A program made the position numbers and the translations under genes. Below the pieces are notes generated by a model. That model was not told where the DNA came from. It worked only from the letters and a program-made list of their open reading frames with translations, and did no database searches. A stretch of 64,000 nucleotides of DNA from Clarkia xantiana subsp. parviflora (lineage: Eukaryota; Streptophyta; Magnoliopsida; Myrtales; Onagraceae): contig JAPTYO010000012.1 of the NCBI GenBank assembly GCA_036873135.1, positions 11,168,090 to 11,232,089 of the forward strand. Reading direction: 5' to 3'. Positions 11,553 through 22,910 of the stretch are shown piece after piece (positions within the stretch are counted from its first letter, which is position 1; each line of letters begins with the position of its first letter).

Positions 11553-14500
11553 TCAGCTGGATTTAATAAGACGAACAACCGCATTGAAGCTGAATGTGTC
11601 TCCAGGTTCAAACCCATCTTCAAGATCTTCATAACTCTCCTCCACATTCAGATTTTTGCTCACACTTAACCCATTCTGCATCAACAACAAAAATTATTCG
11701 GTGCTTAGAAAATTGGGTGTTAACTCATGGTTCTTCGGGAAGCAGCTTATGATGCAGCAAGGTTAGTTTGTATTTTGTTATTGATCTGAGATACCAAGAA
11801 TAGCTTACCAATTCAACTACAGTGAGAACTATTAGTAATAACTTATCAATTCAACTTCAGCTGCATGAATAATAACCCTAGCTAATATCCTAAAATGTAT
11901 CAGAAAATCCAACAAACCATTTCAAACTGCAATGGATGATATGATTAGTGAAACTGCAATGTGTTCTACAGGTGTTGATCACCTACTAAAGGCATTCTAT
12001 TTTTAAGGAAATTCATTGATCTGACTAGAATGCCAAAAATACAAAATGCAATTACCTTTTGGACATAGTCAGCTACTGCTGTGTTGATTATATTCTTGAC
12101 TGCTTGGTTGTAAACTTTGGAAGGTCCAAGTACTTCTAACAAAATGTCTCTGGGTATCTGCAGGCCAGATGAAGTAAATAAGAGCTATGGTTAACAGTTT
12201 AAATGATTGCACTTGATGCAAGCTAAGATGTCTGATTAATGTTCTCCAACTTTAAAAGATAAGGGTTGAGACACTTACATTTGGGGTTTTTCCTGCCATT
12301 TTTCCAAATGATGTCAAAGATGCAACCAGAAATACAAGGAAAAAAGAAACTTGTCAATGACAAGAACAGTCAAATGTAAGAAGCAAATATAAGAACACAA
12401 CATTCGGCCAAGGACACATACTACAAATGCAATGATAATATCTGTTAGATTCCACATTGGGCCGAGCCAAGCCCAACGGGCCAGCAGAGAGCAATCATAT
12501 ATGCAGGTGGGATTCCATACTAAAACCAATTGGTGATAGGAGGAGGTGGTCCACCTACTTATATACTAAGTGATTATACATATACCAACCGGTGTGGTAC
12601 TCCAGACTCACGGTGGATGTCTATTTCAACATTCCCCCTTACCGTGAGGGCTCTCTGATTTCAACAGATCATCTCCCAGGTCCAGGTTCGACCCAGACTC
12701 TGATACCATGTTAGATTCCACGTTGGGCCGAGCCAAGCCCAACGGGCCAGCAGAGAGCAATCATATATGCACGTGGGTTCCATCCTAAAACCAATTGGTG
12801 ATAGGAGGAGGTGACCCACTTACTTATATACTACTCGATTATACATATACCAACCGGTGTGGTACTCCAGACTCACGGTGGATGTCTATTTCAACAATAT
12901 CCAACCATTTCTTCTACAAAATAATATGTTCTAGATTTTCCTCCATGCTTTCTAGGGTGGGAGCATGTATTTATAAGAATATCTTTCCACTTCCTTTACA
13001 CATCTTATTTTTAAATCTTGTAAGTTTTGCCGAAAGTGTGGGGCAAATGGTACTAATACTCCCATATACTCCTTCACTTTCACCGACTTGGAACTCAACA
13101 GTAGCTGAGAATCACTGAATTAAGTGTCCAGTCTATCAACATATATGCAAACAATGGGAGCATATTTACTATTTCAAACCGCACGTCAATATCAATTTGA
13201 TTATGAGTATGAGATGAGACAACAAAACCAGATGAACTGCCACAACTAATTGGACATCAAATGCACAGTTTTATACATGATATTGAAATTTTCAACCAAA
13301 ACAGTATCTTTCTAGTATTCAAGTGAGTAATATTACCTCCCTTTTCTCTTCTAAATCCAGGAATTGGTTGCGCAGCAGCAACCATTTTGTCAAATACATG
13401 ATCAAAAAGCTCTTGAGTTTTGGCACCAGATACCTCAACTCTTATCTGGGGAAAAAAGGTATGATAAAGCATTCAGATTGGAATATAAGATTTGACTACT
13501 CATCAATTTACAATTCTGCCAAAGAAAATGTTAAATTTACATTTGATGAAAGCAATTGCAAAGGTCCACAAAACAGCACATCCAAAGAACTTTGTTTTTC
13601 CGAGTAACAAAGAGTCATTGACTAGCATCCTTATAAAAGTTCATTGATAATGGATATAGTAGTAACTTGGAGAAAAGGAAAATTATGCATTTGACCTTCA
13701 CTGTTGTCCTTCATGTTGTATACTATTTAGTGAAGCGTGGTTATTTTTACAAATAAAGAAGCCTAAACAATCTGCATACTATCTATTTGAAATAGTTTTG
13801 AGATTCAACCTCACAAACACAATTGTTTGTGATGCATCAAATCATAGTTGCACACCTTTAACTGGTTACCATCCTTGGAAGCTACAAATGAGAAGTCTTC
13901 AGGCTGAGAACACGGACGCTGGGCTTCCTTCATGCCTATTTAGATTTAAAAAGCAAAAGGAGAAATCAGTATCCACAGTGATTAAATCAAAGAAATATTC
14001 AATAACATCAATTTCTTGCACCTGCTAATACAGCAGATATGGCTGGAAGACTTCTATGATATACCCTGAAAAGTTGAGAATATCACAGATAATAACATAC
14101 TTCCGGACATGGTTTTTTTGTAAAAACAAGACAAACAAAACTCAGTGTCTAATTTAGGTTAGGGTCTCATGTTTACATGAAAAATACTATCTTAAATTGG
14201 ATGTTATTCTGCAGACCGGACCAAGTCTAACTATTACACCAAGATTTTAAGATTAACAAGCAAGTTTATTATGCTCATTAGCAAGGTTTTGGGAGACAAC
14301 TTACTTTCTTCTACTTCACAACCTAGAGAATATTGATTGCCTGTTCATAATATTTCAGTATCTGCACATTGCCAAACATAGGTTCAATAGTTGGAAAATC
14401 CCGAGCTAAAGGATCATAATTACTAGATAACATAAGCTTTCAACATGGAGTGTTAGATATGTCAAAGTCCGATTTCAATTGAAGAAAGGAGTACCTCTGA

Positions 14501-15105
14501 GAAAATTGAAGAACATTAGACTTTTGGTAAAGGGCGAAATGCGGTTTGTGTGAATACACGTTAGGAATCCTGGCCTCAACTCCTGGCTTGAGATCAGTTA
14601 CCTGACAAAGTGCCTTTTTGTTAATTAATACGGTGGCGTCTCTGTGGGTCTAAAGAATGGAGATATGATTTCTACTGACTTGCATTTGTCATGTCATACC
14701 CAATATAACAATGCTGTTTAAAATGAGATCAATATGCATAAACACTATTCCTCTGGGAAGTGGGAACCAGTTACACTCACACTTGGGGGAACAAGTAACA
14801 AATACGATTCCTCATCTCTTAAGCAAGAAAGTAAAGTAGCAGTTCCCATTACATAGATTGAATAAATCATTCAGAGTAGACTGACTCTGAGAGGCAATTG
14901 AATTATGTATGACTTGAAAATGCATGGTTCAAACTTATCCGCTTCAACATCAAATGAATATGGATGTAAAGAAAATGCTGCAGAAATCCATGCTAATTAC
15001 CTTCATCGAATTGAGGATACCACCGATGCAGGTAGAGAATTGAGGAATTACCTTGGGATTAAGACGGAGCAGAGGAGTTCCGATGGCTGCTTCCATAATC
15101 TTCAT
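11553..15105 (-). CDS. Small trigger-factor-like protein (ribosome-binding domain fold)
   Basis: Eight exons join in frame to 210 aa: 15052-15105, 14495-14601, 14022-14065, 13856-13935, 13337-13445, 12279-12292, 12056-12157, 11553-11675. Exon 6 is only 14 nt long and is needed to keep frame. The protein matches the N-terminal ribosome-binding domain of bacterial trigger factor. IRVEVSGAKTQELFDHVFDK starts the conserved core, and PGFRREKGGKTPNIP corresponds to the FRK ribosome-docking loop. The C-terminal EPGDTFSFNAVV ends the domain. The peptidyl-prolyl isomerase and C-terminal domains of full trigger factor are absent, as in the short plant protein related to At2g30695. The start used is the first ATG of the frame, with a second in-frame ATG 9 nt downstream. 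A role in nascent-chain folding, perhaps in the plastid, is inferred from the family. One intron holds a TRIM element. Confidence 0.9.
12443..12896 (-). mobile_element. Complete TRIM (miniature LTR retrotransposon) in an intron
   Basis: Two direct repeats, 12443-12631 and 12709-12896 (189 and 188 bp), start TGTTAGATTCCAC and end TATTTCAACA, giving TG...CA termini. They enclose only 77 bp. The whole unit is flanked by a perfect 5-bp target duplication ATATC (12438-12442 and 12897-12901). On the minus strand the sequence just inside the right repeat reads TGGTATCAGAGTC, the initiator-methionine tRNA primer-binding type, so the element is in minus orientation. There is no coding capacity. It lies in the intron between exons 5 and 6 of the trigger-factor-like gene, in the same orientation. 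Confidence 0.93.
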
Positions 15106-15550
15106 AGAAACTCCCCACCGTATAAGCAACTTTTCGAGCTCTGCCCTTCTTCCCTTCCCTCCCTTCAAACGTTCAAGTTGGTTCCGTTCAACTGAAGATG
15201 ATGAAGGAGCGTTATCTTGTTAGTCTTGGATGTTGAAGACGGACGGATTCAATCTTTTTCTTTTCCCCTGTGGGCCGAATAATTGAGCACCAGTTGAGTG
15301 GTCTGGTTCATGTGTTGATCCAGACCATAACCCCTTTGGCTGGGCCTCAATCTGACCCTCAATTCTTACTCAATAGCCCGAGCAAGGCCCTCCAATCAGA
15401 GATCACTTCGAACGAGATGGTTTGGGTCAAGATTTGAATAAGGATACAATTCGTACAAGTTCGTGTCGTGCTTTAGAGGTCAACTCAAACACGACCTAAA
15501 AATCGTCACGAAAAACTTATAGTAAATTGATTAAAAATGAAATATTTATT

Positions 15551-15678
15551 TAATGTATAACAACTTTTAAACTAAAGTTTTAAAATTACTCAATTTTGAG
15601 AGTTCAACGTAAACTTCATAAAATATTATTACAAAAAGAGGTCATGCTAGATTTACATATGTTTATTTTAATAGAAAA
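15551..15678. repeat. Direct repeat, left copy (about 128 bp)
   Basis: The sequence starting TTAATGTATA and running through CTCAATTTTGAGAGTTCAAC to TTTTAATAGAAA is repeated nearly exactly at 16236-16363. The two copies differ by a handful of substitutions and small indels. Between them lies the foldback element 15697-16230. From 15106 to 15550 there is the 5' flank of the trigger-factor-like gene, where I see no other gene. Confidence 0.8.
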
Positions 15679-15696
15679 AAATTGAAAAAAAATTAA

Positions 15697-16230
15697 GCGT
15701 TAATAACTAAAAAAATGTCCAAGGTTTACCATATGTTAAAAGTAGGTGTCTAAAGCTTGAAATGTTAAAATTGTCTGTCTCAATTTTCATTTTTGTTGAA
15801 ATTTGTTGTATCCGCGTGTCTTTTCATCTCCCTTCAATCTTTTTCATCAACCCACCCACCCACTCATAATCCATCACTCCTTAATTTTCACAAAATCGTC
15901 AAATTTCACCTAGAAGTTGAGCATCCAAAAGAAAAGATTTCTAGCAGAGTGGTGTGAAGCGATTTCCAACGACAACGGAGCGGAATTTACTTGCGCGGAT
16001 GTGGTCAACTTCTTGGGTGATGGTCCCGGCAAGATGACGAGAAGAGAGTGTGTATGGGAGCTCGAATTTGACAGTCAGTTTCGTCGGAATTGACTTCTCT
16101 AAAGTAATCACACTGGGACACCACATTTTAACAAAATAGAAACCTTGGACACTACAGTTTAACATTTGAAACTTCAGACACTTACTTTTAACATAGAGTA
16201 AACCTTGGACAGTTTTTTAGTTATTAACCC
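15697..16230. mobile_element. Foldback (Mutator-like) MITE, subfamily A, complete
   Basis: The inverted arms are GCGTTAATAACTAAAAAA at the left and the matching reverse complement ending TTAGTTATTAACCC at the right, with about 45 bp of clear similarity. A perfect 9-bp target duplication AAAAATTAA lies at 15688-15696 and 16231-16239. The interior (about 15830-16090) is shared with the copies at 601-1125 and 54765-55036. No protein is encoded. The 9-bp duplication assigns it to the Mutator-like group. Confidence 0.9.
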
Positions 16231-16235
16231 AAAAA

Positions 16236-16363
16236 TTAATGTATACCAATTTTTAAACTAAAGTTTTAAAATTACTCAATTTTGAGAGTTCAACGTAAAC
16301 TTCATAAAGTATTATTGCAAAAAAAGGTCATGCTAGGTTTACATATGTTTGTTTTAATAGAAA
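16236..16363. repeat. Direct repeat, right copy (about 128 bp)
   Basis: Second copy of the 15551-15678 sequence, in the same orientation, immediately right of the foldback element. Confidence 0.8.
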
Positions 16364-16421
16364 TTATTATATGTATACATATAACTATCGTGTAATGGTT
16401 CATACATATAACCATGTAACA

Positions 16422-16575
16422 ATGGTGTGGTGGTTCAGCGCCTCATCCCTTAATCAGAGGTTAGGGGTTCAATCCCCGCTAGTGACCATGAGAATGTAAA
16501 ATTGTTCATGGTCAGCACTTTACCCCTTACAGGCTGACCGGTGCGAGTGAGGATTAGTCTAGGTGTTATCTTGTA
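16422..16575 (+). repeat. tRNA-derived SINE-like remnant
   Basis: A pol III-like A box (TGGTTCAGCGC, 16431-16441) and a perfect B box GGTTCAATCCC (16466-16476) are spaced as in tRNA-derived SINEs. They are followed by a non-tRNA body to about 16575. The head cannot fold into a full tRNA cloverleaf, and no clear poly(A) tail or target duplication is visible. Confidence 0.45.
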
Positions 16576-16890
16576 AATTATTGCAACTTTTTGGGCAAAT
16601 TTCGGACCGTGTTTCATTTCCCGGGTAAATATTACTCTCTAATTAGTGTGATTAAATATCGGAACTCCTCGACTTGTGAAATCAAAACGTGTATTACGAT
16701 TCAATTTTGCAGAATAAGGAATAATACGGATTCCGATGTCAGATTCCAAAATGTGTCACAATAGCATATTGGGTAATTCTTTGCAACTTTAGAGATAGTT
16801 TAATTTACCACTCAATTTGGAATCCGACGTAATCTGATGTCGGAATCTGTTATCAGTTTTCTTTTGCAGAACACTACAATTTCATCTTTT

Positions 16891-16892
<2 letters not shown>

Positions 16893-16957
<65 letters not shown>
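16893..16957. repeat. (TA)n microsatellite
   Basis: About 32 uninterrupted TA dinucleotides, directly next to the candidate Helitron 5' end. Confidence 0.95.
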
Positions 16958-16960
<3 letters not shown>

Positions 16961-18433
16961 TATTACTTCTATAAAAATTTGAAAATTTAAAAATGTCCTC
17001 TCATGAAAATGTCGTCACAGATGGCACCAAAAACCCATTTTAATAGTTCTCACCAACACGCCTATTCGAATGCTACCTTTTGGGTGGAAAAAACAGTGCT
17101 CACACTTCTTCCTTCCCTCTACTTATTTCATTCGGCTTCCCTGCCTCTTCGATGGAAAAAATAACTGCTCATTGTCATCCCATTTTCTTCATTTATCTTT
17201 CATGCTTTCATTTAACGCTTCCTTCTTCCAAAAAGAACCACAAAATATATATATCACTACATCTTCGACTGTTTATTTACAATTTGTAAAATCTGTGCTT
17301 TCACACAATATATATATCGCCGCATCTTCGACAACTCTCTTATTTACAATTTGTGTTGACGATTCCAATTCTATGTATATTATATGTTTCGCCATCTACC
17401 CTTTGTTATTCTTTGGCAATTTCAGCTAACAACTCACTTATTTAAAAATTTGTGTTGGTGCGTTTCCAACCCTACGTATGTTTCGCCTTCTATCCATTGT
17501 TATTCTTTCGCGGTTTCAATTAATTCGTCTACCTATTTTCCGTGCTCTATCTGTATCCCTTTCTAACTGTTATGGAAGTTTTAGTGTAATTTCTAGATGT
17601 ACAATACAAGGAGTAGAGACTTTATAATTGCAACTTGCTCAATGCCACCTCCAACAAAATCTTCATATAATTCCATCCACAATTGTTCCATTGGGATTCC
17701 TCACGCTGACTTGCCTCATCTTCTGAATGAGCACAACTTTAACATTCTCACTCCTTCAATCGTTTTTCCAGCAAGTTACCATTTTTTGAATTGATGAATA
17801 TGTTCTCCGCTTCGTCTTGGTTTGTATTTTCAGTCATGGCGCGATGATCGATCGATCCATTTTAGGTTTTGATTGGTTAGGTACATTGATCAACAGTTAC
17901 GAGGCATTGGAGAAGATGACACTGAGATTCCAGATTTTCTTCGAGAATATGAGTCTGATTAGGTCAATCAACAAGAAAGGATTGTCATAGACTCTCGCTA
18001 TCAATCGCAAGTAAAGATATTATACACCATATTTTCACAATGTCCCTTTTGTTACGTTGCAGACTTTTGTTCATGCTCAATTGAAGTGAAGTTTAAATTA
18101 GGTGTTGTGATTGGACCTGGGTGTTTCCTTGTGCTTGGCATGAAGTATGGAGAACTTCACATCCGAAGGAAAACCAGTGCCTTGAAATTATGAACATTGT
18201 ATTGAATAAACTTAGAAATGATTATTAATCAATAAGAGTTTGATTATGGAGAGCTAAAACATAGTTGATTTTATATATTGCCATAGGGTATGAAATCATT
18301 TTCCTCAACAAAACAATAGTTTTGAAGAAGCTCTATAGTTTCATAAAAAATGATTAGGGAGAGGTAAAACATAGTTGCTTTTTGACCTAAAAAAAGAAGT
18401 TCTATTTTCTAGCTTAAAAAATACCAAACTACA

Positions 18434-19264
18434 TGATGGATATGTGCCCAATTCGAGTTCGTATTTATATTTCGGGCCTCGTAAACACGTCAAAATTACA
18501 TCTCGACTTGAAAAACGTCTCCCAAAGGGTCAAAACGGTCCGGAAGCGCGTTACGTGCGTCCGGACCAGACCTCTGGATTGCGCAAAGCAATCCGGAGGT
18601 CCGGGTTGCATTGCAATCCGGAGGTTCCGGGTTGCTTGCAATCCGGACCTCGCCGAATTGCCCAAATTCGACGAGGTCCGGATTGCATTACGGGTATTGT
18701 GCGATTACCGTCATTTCGCGATTACCGTTACGTGTAGAGAAGTCAAGTTCGCGCATTGCCAATATTGATGACGGTTACCGCTTGCTTTTGAACCGTCATC
18801 AAACCGCTTTAAAACCGGGTCCGGTCCCAAGGAAGCCTATAAATAGGAGGCCTTGGCCACCCATTTGGGGACATCCTCTCATTTGCCCAACTTTGGTATT
18901 TTGAGCTCTGACTTCTCTCTAGAAATATTTTCTCTCTCTAGAATTACTCTTTTAGCCCTATAGGGACTTAAGCATCGGAGAGGGCTCCGCTAGCACCACC
19001 CCCCCCCCTCTCCGTGCTAGCACCGGTCCTTTGTGCAGGAATCGACGCCTCAGACATCCAAACTTGTCCAACAGTCCACCGCCTTTTGAGACTCAGACCC
19101 CGCCTGAGACACAACCGCTTTTTCGTGACACAGACCTTTCCGAGACTCAACCGAACACTCGTCAGTGGCACAAACCTCTTTCAAACGAAAGGTTACAGCC
19201 CGAAAACCCGCTCTACCATACAAACAGACGCATCCCCACGACCCAGTTCATCCAGGTCGCAACA
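18434..19264 (+). repeat. Left LTR of element 1
   Basis: 831 bp, with a TATA box TATAAATAG at 18838-18846. Compared with the right LTR it carries about 75 extra bp near 18570-18660, made of small inverted and direct copies of CAATCCGGAGG. Confidence 0.93.
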
Positions 19265-19275
19265 TTGGCGCCGTC
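19265..19275 (+). promoter_or_regulatory. Primer-binding site, element 1
   Basis: TTGGCGCCGTC directly follows the LTR end GCAACA. The position and the GGCGCC core fit a tRNA primer-binding site of plant gypsy elements. I did not assign the tRNA. Confidence 0.7.
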
Positions 19276-19315
19276 TACGTGATTCGAACAAAAAGCTACC
19301 ATACCGCAAAGACAA

Positions 19316-20951
19316 TGCACGAGACCGATGAAACCAACTTGGAGTATGTTGACATAAAGGATGCTGCCTTTGAAGATGTCCTTGATCTCTCATCAAAAGA
19401 CAAGAAGCACGTTGCATACCACAACGCCTTGCCCATAACCTCGCAGAAGCCGGTAAGAAGACAACTTGGATCATTCCACATCCCTGTTGCCACATCCAAT
19501 GCTTTCTTCACTCCAACAAGAAATGCATCATCCGCACAATGCGACCAAGAAGTCTTCCAATACAAAGGTGTCAACCCGTCACCTCCTCTGCCTCCAATCA
19601 ACGGACAAGTTGAGACGATAGGGACAAAGTCTCGAGTCACAAGTCATCAAGACACACTGCACCAAAGAATAGAGGGGCAATGCACGGAAGGTACCTTCCA
19701 GTACCAACAGCCAAGGCACGAAGCTGCACGCTCATGCAACCTGTACGTGATAGCACAACCCCCAAAGCAGAATCAAGCAAAACCGCCCTCAAGCCAAAAA
19801 GACCTCTTCAAGGAGATTTCCAGAAGCCAAAAGGAGTAAACCTCACTGACTGCATTCCTTTGAAAGCCCCGCCATCCGAAATATTGAGAGAGATGAAGGA
19901 TGCAAAAATGTGGAAAGCGCCGAGCAATTTCAGAAAAGGCCCGTTAGGGAAAGACAAAGACAAGTGGTGTGAAAACCACGAGGTCTTCGGCCACAAGACG
20001 GACAGCTGTGTCAACCTACGTTTCCGCATTAACAGCTTCGTCCTCAAAGGCAAATTAAAGCAATTCACCGATCAAGGCGACAGCCCTCCAAAGAAGACTC
20101 AAGCAGAGTCATCCAAAATACACAAAGAAGGACCTTTCACAAGGACAAGCCAAGACAATGCTGACATCTGTCACAAGGAGGGACGGAAAAAACCCGTTAG
20201 TGACGACGACGTCTCAATCACGGGATTGACAACAAGAACCTTGAAGGCAATAATTGGAAAAGAGATATATGTTTCCTGGGAAAAGAGACAACCGCAACAA
20301 AAGAGGCCATTCCAGTCAGATGACCAAAGGATCAAAGAGTCCAAACTCGCCAAATGTGTTCCATTGAACACACCGTTATCTGTCATCTTGAAAGAAATGA
20401 AAGAAACCAAGCTGTGGAAAAAGCCCTCAAAATTCCACAAGGGACCATTGGGAAAAGATGAAAACAAATGGTGTGAAAATCATGAATTATACGGCCACGA
20501 AACCGAAAGCTGTGTTGGACTAAGGTTTCACATAAACAGCTTGATCTTAGAAGGAAAAATGAAGAAGTATATCGACCATGGCAATAAGCATCAAAGGAAG
20601 CCTCGTGAGAAGTCTTCAAAAAAAGGCAAGGGAAAAGAAAAGGCGGATGATAATCCACCTATCGCCAAACGCCAGAAAAACAACGTCACTTATGGAACCA
20701 ATTGTGACGACTTGTACAATCTTTGGAGTATGAAGGCAGAAGAAGCAAATCTCAAACTCCCAGAAAACAAACTTCACCGCCCACTTGAGTCAACGACTGC
20801 CTTCATTGGCAAAGATGTTGAAGAACAACACAAGCAAAGTAAAACTTGGGGGCATGACATCAACTTTTGTCCATCCCCAAAGGTGGAGATTGAAGAGCTC
20901 AACACGCTAGATGCATTGAGAAACTATGTGGCACGTGGCAGAATCAACTAG
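19316..20951 (+). pseudogene. gag-like protein of element 1 with a duplicated zinc-knuckle module
   Basis: The frame from the ATG at 19316 runs to 19839; the gag continuation is in another frame (open from 19680, clearly gag-like from about 19790) to the stop at 20949-20951, so a frameshift separates the two parts. The second frame contains two copies of a roughly 75-residue module, at about 19850-20080 and 20350-20580. Each has a PL...P...IL.EMK segment followed by KWCENHE..GH.T.SC, a C-x2-H-x4-H-x4-C type knuckle. The same module occurs once in element 2 at 29160-29340. The role inferred is RNA binding and packaging. No protease motif follows. The protein is not functional as one unit unless frameshifting is used. 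Confidence 0.75.
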
Positions 20952-22559
20952 CCAACAAATCACCTATGAGGACGTCAAACACATCAGCAATCCCTTTATC
21001 TTCCTTATCTCCTTTTTCGCATATCTATTTTAAATCTTTTTAAGATTAAGTACAACTCATGCTTATTAGCCCCAGTAATTGTCAAAGAAGTGATCAGTAG
21101 ACACATTCTTGTAATCCGTTGCGCGAACTCTAAATATCTAATAAAGGTTAAATCTACTTTCGTAGGTACATTATTATGACGCATATTACCTTGGAATAAC
21201 GCCAAGTAACAACTACGCACATATTACTCGCGTCAACAACACAAAGCCTCAAGCATTTTATACGAGCAATACTAAAAACCGTGTCGCAATAATAAACAAG
21301 GCGGGGGCATTACACAAGAACAGATCATGCACTATTAGAAGATGAAACAATATAAACAATTAGGAAACAGCGATACAACTGCCAAATGACTTGGGGGGCA
21401 CTAAGCTAACAAGTGCTCGGCATTCTACCTAACATATATACATACCTATCATGATCTGCACCTATCGCGTCCGCACTCAGGGAAGTTTCCTACACAAACA
21501 AGGGATTCTTGTATTACTTTATTTATTATATGCATGACTAAAAAGAAAATTTCATGACTTCATACTTTTGCAAACTTATAAAAATTGCGATTATCTGACA
21601 AAAGTAACTCTGCTCGTAGGTACATGCTACACTACGATTACTACACAGGAATTACGCCAAGTAGTAACCTATGCACAAAAATCTACTTCAACAATACAAA
21701 CTAAGCATTGTGTTCAAGGAGGGATTTATGGTATACAACACCAACATATCTATTATCTACACCAACATGAAGTTTATTTCTCCATTCATAACATAGGCGT
21801 CTATCTCAAGAAGATGCCGACAACACAAAGCCATCAAGCTATGTGCACAATCAACTTATATGCCGCAATGACAACCCGCGGATTATCTATCAAAATGACG
21901 ACTATTCAAAATGCGTCAACTGCAAGCAATATCTTGGACTAACACCAAGGCCTACTATCAAAAATAGCATGTTGAGGTATCCTCTTTTTTAAAGACAAAC
22001 CCCATGTTTACTCCTAAAAAATGACATGCTGTGACATCTCTGGTTAGAGGCAAATCCTCATGTTCATAGCCATTCCCTGGATTCCGAACAGGATGGGCAA
22101 ATACAATACGGGACTGATCACCCCATAAGTGGCGGAAGTTCTCTGGTTAGACAACGACCCCACACTATAACAAGTGTGAATTCCTGTTTAAAGGGTTCAC
22201 TCTTTATGGCGAATGTCCTCTTGATAGACGACAATCCCATATTATAAATTTCTGTTTAAAGGGTTCGCTTTATACGGCAAAAGTCCTCTTGTTAGATGAC
22301 AATTCCGTACTACAGATTTTCAAACCGTGTTGTATGGTTCCTGGACGCAGAAAGCATGCATCACAATTCATATTTTCAAAAAGTGTTACATGGTCCCTGG
22401 ACGCAGGAATCATGTATCACAAATATTTTTTCAAATATTTTATGTATCAAACACCTTTCCAAATATTTTATCAACACGGTTTTTTGGGTGTATCACATTC
22501 AATGCCAAAATATTTTATCAACAAGCTTTTTAGGGTTCACAAAATACTTCTTCAAAAAC
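20952..22559. other. Non-coding interior of element 1
   Basis: No long reading frame. The part 22020-22400 has degenerate repeats around TCCTCTTGTTAGA and GTTTAAAGGGTTC, which look like old tandem units. Confidence 0.5.
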
Positions 22560-22910
22560 TAAAATGTTTTTACGTATGCTTCCCCAACGCGGGTTGATAC
22601 ACGCTGACAGGTGCGCACCCTGTTTAAAACTCATAAAATTTACAAGTCGAGTCTTGTACAACGTCACCTTAGAGTGGAACTAAGAGACGGTATAAACTAG
22701 TATCTTGCTTAGCCAAGATAACACCTTTCAAATACTAAAATGTTTTCGTATGCTTCCCCAACGCGGGTTGATACACGCTGGCAGGTGCGCACCCTGTTTA
22801 AAACTCATAAAATTTACAAGTCGAGTCTTGTACAACGTCGCCTTAGAGTGGAACTAAGAGACGGTATAAACTAGTATCTTGCTTAGTCAAGATAACACCT
22901 TTCAAATACA
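22560..22910. repeat. 176-bp tandem duplication, two copies
   Basis: Two adjacent copies start at 22560 and 22736. Both contain TGCTTCCCCAACGCGGGTTG and CAAGTCGAGTCTTGTAC and differ at only a few positions. Confidence 0.88.

Noticed and set aside
14950..15168. Longer N-terminus for the trigger-factor-like protein, beginning upstream of 15105
   Set aside because: The upstream extension has no ATG start; the first ATG is at 15105.
16422..16500. tRNA gene
   Set aside because: B box is perfect but no acceptor stem or anticodon arm can be paired; SINE-like remnant is a better fit.
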